Assembly (NCBI RefSeq): GCF_023721715.1
Contig: NZ_JAMDLG010000001.1
Span: 809,889-873,888, forward strand
Source of the DNA: Parasegetibacter sp. NRK P23
GTDB taxonomy: Bacteria; Bacteroidota; Bacteroidia; Chitinophagales; Chitinophagaceae
Length of the DNA stretch: 64,000 nucleotides
Direction of reading: 5' to 3'
The position numbers were made by a program, and so were the translations under genes. The notes under the pieces were generated by a model. The model was not told the DNA's origin. It did not search any database and saw only the letters and a program-made list of their open reading frames with translations. This document shows, piece after piece, positions 1-7,947 of this stretch. Position 1 is the stretch's first letter. Each line of letters starts with the position of its first letter.

Positions 1-653
1 CCAAAAGCAATGCCGTGGTATTCAACGACGAACTCCGCAGCATGGCGAAAGGGGAATCGAACCTGAAAATGGCCTTTAATGATTACTTCATCAAAACAAT
101 TATACCCCGGGTGGATGGCGGGTTTATCCTTGCGGCTGAATCCAACTACACCACTTCCCGCGGCTATACCTGGAACAGGTGGGATTACCTCTCCTTCCGG
201 AACCCCTGGATGATGCCATCCGACTATTATTTCTGGAACCGTTATTACAGTCCCTGGGGATGGAACTCCTGGCGTTACAACAATACACCCGCCACCCGTT
301 ATCATGCCGATAACATCATGGTAATCTCCTTCAACAACAAAGGCGAACTGGAATGGAGCAATGTGATACCGAAAACACAGTTCGACGACGAAAGTGATTT
401 CCTGATCTCTTACGCTTCGCTGGTTACCGGCGGGCAATTGCATTTCCTCTTCAACGAAGTGGAACGCAGGAGCCTGATCCTGAGCGAACAAACTGTTAGT
501 CCGGACGGACAGATCACCCGTTCGCCCACCATTAAAAACCTTGATAAAGGCTACGAATTCATGCCGCGTTACGCAAAACAGGTTTCCGCGCGCCAAATGG
601 TTGTACCTTGTTTTTATAGAAACTATCTTTGCTTCGCGAAAGTAGATTTCTAA
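1..653 (+). CDS. Hypothetical protein, 3' part only
   Basis: The reading frame is open back to base 1 (codons before the GTG at 15 are also coding), so this is the C-terminal ~217 residues of a longer protein whose start lies outside the window. I do not recognise the family. The visible part has an unusually aromatic stretch near residues 55-95 of the fragment, rich in W, Y, F, N and P, followed by a beta-rich region and a short C-terminus ending in KVDF. Such composition fits an extracytoplasmic beta-structured protein, but the signal peptide, if any, is not visible. The next gene starts 15 bp after the stop on the same strand, so the two may be cotranscribed. Function unknown. Confidence 0.7.
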   Translation, partial: KSNAVVFNDELRSMAKGESNLKMAFNDYFIKTIIPRVDGGFILAAESNYTTSRGYTWNRWDYLSFRNPWMMPSDYYFWNRYYSPWGWNSWRYNNTPATRYHADNIMVISFNNKGELEWSNVIPKTQFDDESDFLISYASLVTGGQLHFLFNEVERRSLILSEQTVSPDGQITRSPTIKNLDKGYEFMPRYAKQVSARQMVVPCFYRNYLCFAKVDF

Positions 654-668
654 AACAACCAGCCTAAG

Positions 669-1652
669 GTGATTACAATATTCAAGCAGAAAAACCCGGG
701 AAACGCCCTGATCCTTCTTATTTACGCACTGGTACTGAAGTTCCCGGTGTTCCTGCATCCTTCCTTACCGGTCACCAAGCCGCAGGACGGGTTCCTGTAC
801 CGCGAACTGGTGGCGTGGCTGAACGGCTTTTCGGGCGGAAGTCCGGCCATTTTTTCCCTGCTCAGTTTCCTTCTGCTTTTTACCCAGGCTTCGCACCTGA
901 ACAAGATCGTGAACGACCAGCGGCTGTTCCCGAAACCGAACTTCCTGGCGGGAATGAGTTACCTGCTCATCACCTCGTTTTTTCCTGAATGGAATTTGTT
1001 TTCCGCAGGTCTGCTGGTGAACTCGCTGCTGATCTGGGCACTGGTAAAAATGATGGCGCTGTACAATACGCAAAGTCCGAAGACGCAGTTGTTCAACATG
1101 GGTATCCTGGTAGGGCTGGCCTCTTTCCTGTTCTTTCCCGCCGCGGCATTCGTGTTGCTGGTATTTTTCGCCTTATTGCTCATGCGTCCGTTCCGGTTCT
1201 CTGAATGGGTGATTACGTTGATGGGTTTGCTGGCACCGTATTATTTCCTTTTCATCGTATTGTTTCTTTCCGGCAACTGGACACCGGCAAAGTATCTTCC
1301 GCAGATTTCAATTGACATGCTGCGTTTCCGCCCGTCTATCTGGGTGGCCGCGGCCATCTCGCTGATGGTGATTCCTTTTCTGGCCGGGGGGTATTTTGTG
1401 CAGGCGAACCTGGGCAAGATGCTGATACAAACACGGAAGTGCTGGAGCCTGTTGCTGTTGTATATACTTGTTTCCACGCTAATACCTTTTATCAACACTT
1501 CCCAGGATTTTGGAAACTGGATTTTGTGCACGGTGCCGTTCGCTGCTTTTCACGCGGCGGCATATTTTTATCCTAAAACTGGTTTGATGCCGGGGATATT
1601 GCATTGGCTGGGGTTTGCGCTGGCGGTGTACCTGAATTATTTTGGTGGATAG
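669..1652 (+). CDS. DUF6427-like integral membrane protein
   Basis: A 327-residue very hydrophobic protein with about eight to nine predicted membrane segments spread along its length, starting from a GTG codon. The N-terminus (FKQKNPGN then a hydrophobic helix) and overall pattern resemble the Bacteroidota membrane family DUF6427, which older databases sometimes mislabel as a beta-carotene monooxygenase. No catalytic motif is visible and no function is established. It follows the partial upstream gene by 15 bp. Four bases after its stop begins the first full copy of the dispersed structured repeat. Family assignment is from memory of sequence style, so it is moderate; membrane location is clear from composition. 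Confidence 0.65.
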   Translation: MITIFKQKNPGNALILLIYALVLKFPVFLHPSLPVTKPQDGFLYRELVAWLNGFSGGSPAIFSLLSFLLLFTQASHLNKIVNDQRLFPKPNFLAGMSYLLITSFFPEWNLFSAGLLVNSLLIWALVKMMALYNTQSPKTQLFNMGILVGLASFLFFPAAAFVLLVFFALLLMRPFRFSEWVITLMGLLAPYYFLFIVLFLSGNWTPAKYLPQISIDMLRFRPSIWVAAAISLMVIPFLAGGYFVQANLGKMLIQTRKCWSLLLLYILVSTLIPFINTSQDFGNWILCTVPFAAFHAAAYFYPKTGLMPGILHWLGFALAVYLNYFGG

Positions 1653-1656
1653 CTCG

Positions 1657-2050
1657 TTTCACGCGACTGCTTTGTGCTTCGCACTGCGCAGCGCACTGCT
1701 TCGTACCTCGCAGGAGCGGAGACGCAAGGCCTTAGTTGGTTGGCGGGAGTTTCATTTAAGTGGTGTTTTTTCTCGCAACGGCGCTACGACGCCACGGCTG
1801 TTTTATTTAGGATGGCTGATTATTACGGGTGAACTTTAATTCTTGCATATACCCTACTATGGCTTGTCACAACAACCCTTTACCCATAAAGAAACATATA
1901 CATTATTGTTCAATGAACAAGAAACAAAAATCAAGCGCTAACGTTGCGTCGTAGCGCCGTTGCGAGAAACCCCTTCTTTCGTGCCGCACATCAACAGCCC
2001 CTTGCGTCTCCGCTCCTGCGAGGAACGAAGCAGTGCGTCTTCGCGTGAAA
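1657..2050. repeat. Structured repeat R1, copy A (394 bp, nested inverted arms)
   Basis: The ends are TTTCACGCG (1657-1665) and CGCGTGAAA (2042-2050). A 37-bp outer arm at 1693-1729 pairs with 2000-2036 with a single mismatch. An inner arm at 1769-1796, beginning TTTCTCGCAACGGCG, pairs with 1942-1969 with one mismatch over 28 positions. The central loop (about 1797-1941) is AT-rich and holds the small hairpin TTGTTCAATGAACAA. Copy B (11169-11562) is the same length and similar throughout, including the loop. No transposase gene is inside. It starts 4 bp after the upstream stop codon. Confidence 0.85.
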
Positions 2051-2067
2051 AAAATAACCACCAGCAC

Positions 2068-2110
2068 TAAGCATTCCCACTTACCGCGTGGTTAAGCACA
2101 GGTTAACCGC
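2068..2110 (+). promoter_or_regulatory. Upstream element shared with the paralogue at 10959
   Basis: A 42-nt stretch beginning TAAGCATT and carrying two GGTTAA half-sites (2090-2095 and 2101-2106) aligns without gaps to the element upstream of the paralogous gene at 10959 (11102-11143, minus strand), with roughly two thirds identity. It lies about 70 bp before the start codon and upstream of a -7-like ATCTTTG at 2145-2151, which suits an activator or repressor site. The binding protein is unknown. Confidence 0.45.
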
Positions 2111-2179
2111 CTGGCAATCTTTCTCCTTCCTGTAAAAGAAGGGCATCTTTGAGGTGAAATCCCAATATCACCCAGGCCT

Positions 2180-3586
2180 ATGAGAAAGTTATACATTGTG
2201 GCATCGCTTCTTGCCATCACTTTTTTCCAGCAACAAACCAGCGCACAACAACTGCGGCTCGGAAACCAGCCTTACGGCATCGAAAAATCAGCCGTGCTGG
2301 AATTGAAATCAGACAACCAGGGTTTACTTTTCCCCCGTATAACGGATACCGCCCTGATCAATGCCCTCACTCCTCCGGATGGGATGGTGATCTTCCACAG
2401 CACTTCAAAACAACTGATGGTGCGGCGCAATGGCGGATGGCTCGCATTGAACAGCGCCCTGCTTACCAGGAGCAATCATGTGATCGTGAAGAGCACTTCG
2501 GACTTGCCCGCCGCTTCAGGTGGCGTCATCACCCTTCTGGCGAATACCACCTACGAAATAAACGGCGCCATTACATTGTCGAGCAAGATTAACCTGAACG
2601 GTTCCTGCCTGATCGGGGTGAATGCCACGCAGGATAAAATTATATATACCGGCGGCGGCGAATTGTTTACCGGGAGTTTAGGCGGCACGTTGCGTTTACT
2701 CACACTTACCTCTTCTTCGAACCTGTTCAACCTGAACGCGGGTGGCGCGAATACCAATCTTATTTTTCAGAACTGCTATGTACTGGCCTGTGGCGGGCTC
2801 GGCACCATCAAAGGTTTCGGCGGAACCGTTTTTTTCAGCACCATCGCGTATTTTTACAACAACAATGGCATCACTTTCGAGAACAACAACAATATCGTAC
2901 TCAGCAACCAGTTGTGGGACGGCTCCAACAAGAATACTTATGAGAAGTTTACCGGCACCTTCAACATCATCCAGAAAATTGGCGGTGATATGATCTGCCA
3001 GTCTGCCAACACAGCCATAGGCATGGATATTTCAGGGATAACCAGCATTGCTTCCGGGGAAATTAAAAGCGTACTTTTCGATGGAAACGGCACCTATAAA
3101 ACAGGTGTTTTCTCCAGCAACTGGGAGGTGGAATCCACCGGGCTGGATACGGAAAAAGACGATGTGGCCACCGGCAATTTATACATCAGCACAACGGCCA
3201 CCACCAGTTTTTCCAATGTGAATACCAAAGTAAAAGTGGCAGGCACCACCACGTCCAGCAACCTGTTCCGGGTTACCTCGCCGGCCAACCTGCGTCTTAC
3301 TTATACCGGCACGAAAACAAGAAGGTTCCAGGCGACCTGCGCCATGACGGCATCGCACGGTTCGCTTTTCGCAAATAAACTTTACACTTTTTACATCGCT
3401 AAAAACGGCGTAGTACTGGAAGAATCCAGACAAAGGGTTCGTTTGGTGAATAGCAGCGACCAGGCCTCCGTTTCACTATCTTGCACCGTACAACTCGCCA
3501 AGAACGATTACATTGAGGTTTGGGTAGAAAATAATACGGACAATACAGCCGTTGCGGTTCAATCGCTGAACCTGGGGATTAAGTAA
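2180..3586 (+). CDS. Secreted tail-fibre-like protein
   Basis: This 468-residue protein has a signal peptide (about residues 1-22, ending before QQLRLG). Residues ~25-95 form a domain shared with the protein encoded at 10959-9628: a GIEKSAVLELKS-like segment, then GLLFPR and LTPPDGM, ending in a GGWLAL-like motif. This module is common in Bacteroidota surface and tail-fibre-like proteins. The middle (~100-330) is repetitive and rich in G, N and T, resembling a beta-helix. The C-terminal ~110 residues look like a compact jelly-roll head of the kind found at tips of phage tail fibres or C1q-like proteins. No T9SS sorting domain is seen. Surface location and ligand binding are inference. Confidence 0.6.
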   Translation: MRKLYIVASLLAITFFQQQTSAQQLRLGNQPYGIEKSAVLELKSDNQGLLFPRITDTALINALTPPDGMVIFHSTSKQLMVRRNGGWLALNSALLTRSNHVIVKSTSDLPAASGGVITLLANTTYEINGAITLSSKINLNGSCLIGVNATQDKIIYTGGGELFTGSLGGTLRLLTLTSSSNLFNLNAGGANTNLIFQNCYVLACGGLGTIKGFGGTVFFSTIAYFYNNNGITFENNNNIVLSNQLWDGSNKNTYEKFTGTFNIIQKIGGDMICQSANTAIGMDISGITSIASGEIKSVLFDGNGTYKTGVFSSNWEVESTGLDTEKDDVATGNLYISTTATTSFSNVNTKVKVAGTTTSSNLFRVTSPANLRLTYTGTKTRRFQATCAMTASHGSLFANKLYTFYIAKNGVVLEESRQRVRLVNSSDQASVSLSCTVQLAKNDYIEVWVENNTDNTAVAVQSLNLGIK

Positions 3587-4116
3587 GCCGATATTGTGAC
3601 GTTATTCTACAAGCAAGTCATAAATTTCATTATCCGCTTATGAAGTATATGCAGCTCTATTCTAATTGGCCGGTAACACACGCAAAGAACCCCTTCATAA
3701 AAGCGATTCGCAATTAACGTATTAATACCAGGAATCAACACTTCTTTAATTCAGGCATTCTACCTCCCAAAGTTCCGGCATCCATAAATCGGTTCATCCA
3801 CCGTTTTCCATTCCCAGGACTATTGGAATATACTTTCGGACCTCTTTCAATGCGCCATTCATCAAACATCTGCCATCGTATAAAAAGTACCATCAGTTGT
3901 ACAAATCATTCAAAAAAAACGATCACGGTTTCCATATTTTGAATAACTGTACTTTTGGGCTAAACTTACTGTCTTATGATCCACTACCTGCCGGAAGGCC
4001 TGGAAGAATGTAATTAACAGCCCTGAAAGAGGAACAATCTCCCGATGATGATGGTCGCTTCCATAACTTCCGACCGAAAACACCAGATAACCAATGAGCA
4101 CCTATAAACTTTGTTT
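3587..4116. other. Intergenic stretch without a recognised gene
   Basis: About 530 bp between the tail-fibre-like gene and the TPR histidine kinase. I see no convincing reading frame, repeat copy or RNA gene. A TACTTTTG at 3950-3957 fits the Bacteroidota -7 consensus TAnnTTTG, but it has no good -33 partner. A second near-match (AAACTTTG, 4106-4113) lies only 3 nt before the kinase ATG. Confidence 0.4.
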
Positions 4117-6795
4117 ATGAAACTTAAATTGGGTTGGGTTGCGGGTTGTATACTGCTAATGCTGAATACCGCATCAGCGCAGCAAAAGCAGCAAACGCAT
4201 ATCGCTGAATTATTCACCAGAATTGCAGCAGCTAAATCTGACACAGCAAAAGCAACGCTTTATAACCTGCTTGGCACCGCCCATTACGATACCAGGAAAA
4301 CGAACAAACATGCCCTTGATAGTGCCTTATACTGGCAACGCATGGCTGAAGCAACAGGAGCAGTGGACACCAGTTGCAACGGATACAAAGGCGGAGTGGT
4401 CTCTCAGGCCATTCTCCACCTGATCAGGAATGAACATACATTAGCGCACAAAAAAATAAGTTTATTACCAGGTACTTACCTGACTTTCATCTATGCAAAG
4501 GTTGCCAATCTGCATGCGGAATCCTACAACAACAAACCCTCCAATTCAGACAGCGTTATTACTTACAGCCACAAAGTATTGCATTACGCAAGGTTGTATA
4601 AGCAGTTGAATTACGAAATCTGGGGACTGAACGCATTGTCTGTTTTTTACCACATGACTGACCGAATTGATGTGGGAAAGCAATATGTGGAAAGCCTTGA
4701 TTCCATTTACAGAACACAGCATAACCTTGAAAAAAGAGCGCTATTATGGCATAATATCGCTGAGAAAATACCGCATAAGCCGGAAAACTTTGCTGAAAAA
4801 ACAAGCTGTTTACTCCAGGCAAAATCGCTCCTGGAGCAAACTAAGGAACACGAAAAACTGGCCCATGTACACATCTATCTCGCAGATATTTACACAGACG
4901 AGGGCAGACTTGACCTGGCTATGAATGCGGCTAAAACCGCAGAGCAAATTCTTCGCACTAACGGGTTTAATACCACCTTTAAAGTCAGTCCCCGGTTTTA
5001 CGACATATACCGCATGCAGGGTGATTTTGAAAAAGCATTAGAACACATGCTGGAAGGGATAAAAGAGGTTCAAAAAAACAAAGGCCGGAATATAGAGCAT
5101 GCTTATACCAGGCTCGGCATAACTTATTATGAACTTGCCGATTACGAGAATGCCATCAGGGCCTTTGAAATGGGTATTAAGGTATCAAGGGATTCAGGGA
5201 AAATAGTACCCGGCGTATTGGTAAAATGGCATTGCAAAACGTTATTGGCCAATAACCAAAAGAAAGAAGCGCTGACGTACACAGAAAGTATGGAGAAAGA
5301 GTTTTCATCAAGATATGGGGCGGATGACAAAATGAATCTTTATGAAGCTTATGGCGATTGCTATGATGCATTAGGACAGTTTGAAAAAGCGGAATCTTTC
5401 TACAACCGAATGATCGATCCCGCAAGCGGACTTGCACCAGCGTGGGTGATGGCACCAAAGCTGGCCCTGGGTAAATTCTATTACCGCAATAAACGTTTCG
5501 ATAAAACAAAAGCATTTTTTGACGAAGTAATGCAGAACCCAAATGTGGTTCCGGCCAATGTACAGGCCGACATCTCCTACATGCTTTACAAAACGGACTC
5601 CGCCAACGGAAATTACCTTTCCGCCATGAACCACCTGAACAGGTACAAATTAATCAGTGATACGATTTTCAACGCGAAGAAAACCAGGCTTATCGCCGAA
5701 ATAACCACCCGATACGAAGTAGAGAAGAAAAACAACGACCTGCTGCTAAAAGACCAGGCCATACTCCGCCGGGAAAAAGAAATTGAGTTACTAACCAAGC
5801 AGGGACTTTTGCAAAAGCTGGAAAACGAAAAAAGACTGCGGGATATTCTAGTAAAAGAAAGCAGGATCGAGCTACTGAAAAACGAGGCTGAACTGCAAAA
5901 GGCACTTGCTGCCAGCAGGGAAAAAAGTTTAATTCTAAACGACAAAACCATCCGCCTGAACGCCCAGGACATTCAATTGCTCAAACGCAAAAGCGAGCTA
6001 CAGGATGCAGCGCTGAAACAGTCCAACTTCACTAAAAGAATAACTATTGGCGGACTTGTCCTGCTGTTCATCATCCTTGCATTGCTGTACAACCAGTACC
6101 GCATCAAACAAAAAAGCAGCCGGAAAATTTCCGAACAAAATATCCTGCTGGAGAAGCTGCTGGAGGAAAAAGACTGGCTGGTAAAAGAGGTGCACCACCG
6201 GGTAAAAAATCACTTACAAATCATGCAGAGCTTATTAGAATCGCAGGCGGCCTACTTGTCGGATGAAGCATTGGCCGCGGTGCAGGTGAGCCAGCAAAGA
6301 GTACAGGCCATGTCGCTGATTCACCAGAAACTGTACCAGTCCGGCAACAATGATGAAATAGACATGAAGGTATATGTGTGTGAGTTGACCGAATGCCTGA
6401 AGGAAAGCTTATCGGACCAGAAAAAGATCAAGGTAAACCTGCAAGTCGAACCGCTAACACTAGATTTGGCTCAGGCTGTTCCACTGGGTTTGATCATAAA
6501 CGAAGGGATAACCAACAGCTTCAAACATGCTTTTACTAACCAGGATAGCGGTGAACTAACCGTGGTACTAAAATCCTTAGATGACCATACGTACAGACTG
6601 GAACTGAAAGACACCGGCAAAGGACTACCTCCAGGTTTTAACATCAACACACATGGTTCTCTTGGCTTAAAACTGATGAAGGGGCTATCTGAACAAATAC
6701 ATGGAACCCTGAGCATTGAAAACCGAGAAGGCACCAATGTTGCTGTAGAATTCAAGGTAGCTAAAAATCACGCATCTTATCTTAAAGCTATCTAA
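4117..6795 (+). CDS. TPR-containing sensor histidine kinase, HisKA_2 type
   Basis: Predicted 892-residue sensor kinase. Order: signal peptide (1-24, ending in a TASAQ-like site), a long tetratricopeptide region (about 60-500), a charged coiled coil (~525-635), one transmembrane helix (~642-664) and a cytoplasmic kinase. The HisKA_2 motif EVHHRVKNH puts the phospho-accepting histidine at residue 693, and the ATPase domain shows INEGITNSFKHAF and DTGKGLP. The periplasmic TPR part would sense a signal and the kinase would phosphorylate a response regulator, but none lies nearby. ATG at 4117 is preferred to a TTG two codons earlier because that TTG is part of a promoter-like element. The gene converges on the next one with a strong hairpin between. 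Confidence 0.85.
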   Translation: MKLKLGWVAGCILLMLNTASAQQKQQTHIAELFTRIAAAKSDTAKATLYNLLGTAHYDTRKTNKHALDSALYWQRMAEATGAVDTSCNGYKGGVVSQAILHLIRNEHTLAHKKISLLPGTYLTFIYAKVANLHAESYNNKPSNSDSVITYSHKVLHYARLYKQLNYEIWGLNALSVFYHMTDRIDVGKQYVESLDSIYRTQHNLEKRALLWHNIAEKIPHKPENFAEKTSCLLQAKSLLEQTKEHEKLAHVHIYLADIYTDEGRLDLAMNAAKTAEQILRTNGFNTTFKVSPRFYDIYRMQGDFEKALEHMLEGIKEVQKNKGRNIEHAYTRLGITYYELADYENAIRAFEMGIKVSRDSGKIVPGVLVKWHCKTLLANNQKKEALTYTESMEKEFSSRYGADDKMNLYEAYGDCYDALGQFEKAESFYNRMIDPASGLAPAWVMAPKLALGKFYYRNKRFDKTKAFFDEVMQNPNVVPANVQADISYMLYKTDSANGNYLSAMNHLNRYKLISDTIFNAKKTRLIAEITTRYEVEKKNNDLLLKDQAILRREKEIELLTKQGLLQKLENEKRLRDILVKESRIELLKNEAELQKALAASREKSLILNDKTIRLNAQDIQLLKRKSELQDAALKQSNFTKRITIGGLVLLFIILALLYNQYRIKQKSSRKISEQNILLEKLLEEKDWLVKEVHHRVKNHLQIMQSLLESQAAYLSDEALAAVQVSQQRVQAMSLIHQKLYQSGNNDEIDMKVYVCELTECLKESLSDQKKIKVNLQVEPLTLDLAQAVPLGLIINEGITNSFKHAFTNQDSGELTVVLKSLDDHTYRLELKDTGKGLPPGFNINTHGSLGLKLMKGLSEQIHGTLSIENREGTNVAVEFKVAKNHASYLKAI

Positions 6796-6801
6796 AGATA
6801 T

Positions 6802-6845
6802 TTGATTGCATCAGGCACATTTTGTACTGCGCCTGATGCAATCAA
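6802..6845. terminator. Bidirectional terminator-like hairpin
   Basis: A perfect 15-bp inverted repeat (6802-6816 with 6831-6845, arm TTGATTGCATCAGGC) around a 14-nt loop lies between the converging stop codons at 6795 and 6853. There is no clear T-tract on either side, so termination is inferred from stem strength and position. Confidence 0.65.
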
Positions 6846-6852
6846 CGCATAT

Positions 6853-7101
6853 TTAACATTCTGAATAAGAAGGATCAAACATCCCATTCACGGCTATGAT
6901 ATGCTGTAAAAGAATCTGCTTTCCGTCGGTAAGTTGCAGGTAAGGCGCATCATTATCCGTTTCCAGTTTTTGTATAAACCCTTCGCCCCTCACAACCCCA
7001 TCTTCTTCAAAAAGTAAATGCACTTTGCTATGGCTGTTTTTACAATCAGTGAGTACGGCCAGAAAGGTTTCCCCTTTGTGTAAAGTATTTCGCTTATCCA
7101 T
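6853..7101 (-). CDS. Small hypothetical protein
   Basis: An 82-residue protein starting at ATG 7101. It has no signal peptide or membrane helix and contains alternating short hydrophobic strands that suggest a small beta-barrel-like fold. It resembles conserved Bacteroidota small cytosolic proteins, but I cannot name the family. It begins 20 bp after the stop of the protoglobin gene and is probably cotranscribed with it. A longer frame to 7158 exists, but its extra N-terminus overlaps the protoglobin coding end and is less likely. Confidence 0.55.
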   Translation of the reverse strand: MDKRNTLHKGETFLAVLTDCKNSHSKVHLLFEEDGVVRGEGFIQKLETDNDAPYLQLTDGKQILLQHIIAVNGMFDPSYSEC

Positions 7102-7121
7102 TTTACAAGGCTTTAAGATGG

Positions 7122-7748
7122 TTAGTATTCGCCTTTTTTCATATAAGGCTGTCCCCATAAAATAGATTGCAGCAGTACCGATTTCAACCAGGCGGTATAC
7201 ATTTTATCGACGTCTTCAGCACCGGCTCCTTTTTTCGCTAAAAATGGTTTTAACGTTGTGGTAACCGGTATCGTAAGCGCGGGAATATAGCGGAAGTTGA
7301 TAACGGGAACAGAATTCACATTGTCTGTTTTGTTCTTTTTCGTGGTGTAATGTCGCAGTCCTATTTCATACTGATAGTCTAACCACTGCTGATCATATTT
7401 AGCTTCAGCGGTTTGCAAAATCCAGGCGGCGAACCGTTCTCTTACTTTCGCCAGGTATTCACCGTCCAGCTTACCGGTATTTTTGTTGCTGAAAAAATAC
7501 ACCAACTGCGGTGTTGCACCTACAAAGCCATACCAGACATCTAATATATCATTGGTTTGGTCTTTGAGTATAGCATAGCTCATTCTCAGGTATTTTATAT
7601 CCTCCTCCCCAAATAACATAGCCTGCTGGAGCAGCTTTAGCTCCTCAAGACTAAATGGTGATCTGGCCACATCTTTAGTGCCATAAGTGTACCCATGTGG
7701 CGGCTGGGCGGTTTGCGCGTAGACGCCTGAACAGAATAAAACAGGCAA
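7122..7748 (-). CDS. Protoglobin-family haem protein, apparently exported
   Basis: The ~195-residue body matches the protoglobin family, single-domain relatives of globin-coupled sensors that bind haem and small gases. Diagnostic segments are HGYTYGTKDVARSPF near the N-terminus, LDVWYGFVG, the proximal-histidine region GLRHYTTKKN, and the C-terminal SILWGQPYMKKGEY. A signal-like stretch ending GVYAQT precedes the globin body, which suggests export; family members are usually cytosolic. The start is uncertain. TTG at 7748 gives too short a signal. The open frame continues upstream through a lysine and a full hydrophobic core to a stop at 7823-7821, with no ATG or GTG in between, so a rare start codon or a damaged start is likely. 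Confidence 0.8.
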   Translation of the reverse strand: MPVLFCSGVYAQTAQPPHGYTYGTKDVARSPFSLEELKLLQQAMLFGEEDIKYLRMSYAILKDQTNDILDVWYGFVGATPQLVYFFSNKNTGKLDGEYLAKVRERFAAWILQTAEAKYDQQWLDYQYEIGLRHYTTKKNKTDNVNSVPVINFRYIPALTIPVTTTLKPFLAKKGAGAEDVDKMYTAWLKSVLLQSILWGQPYMKKGEY

Positions 7749-7886
7749 CAGAAGCGTAGAAAAGAATGAAGGTTTGATGTTATATGGTTTGTTGTTAAAA
7801 AACAGTGCTATCGTCTGGTTTCAAAACTTAATGCTGTTTTTGAACCAGTGTAACAAAGCTATTTTCAGCACAACAACCACTCAATT

Positions 7887-7915
7887 GATATATGACAACA
7901 ATTATTGTATATATC
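7887..7915. promoter_or_regulatory. AT-rich palindrome upstream of the protoglobin gene
   Basis: GATATAT (7887-7893) and ATATATC (7909-7915) form perfect 7-bp arms around 15 nt that also contain ACAATTATTGT. It lies in the 199-bp gap between the T9SS cargo gene stop (7948) and the protoglobin start, so it could be an operator for the protoglobin gene or an intrinsic terminator for the gene before it. Confidence 0.3.
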
Positions 7916-7947
7916 TCATTATTCCGGATTGAATCGAACCCGTCCTT

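Noticed and set aside
1642-1839. Short frame over the first R1 copy
   Set aside because: It lies inside the structured repeat and is coded by its inverted arms; no protein features.
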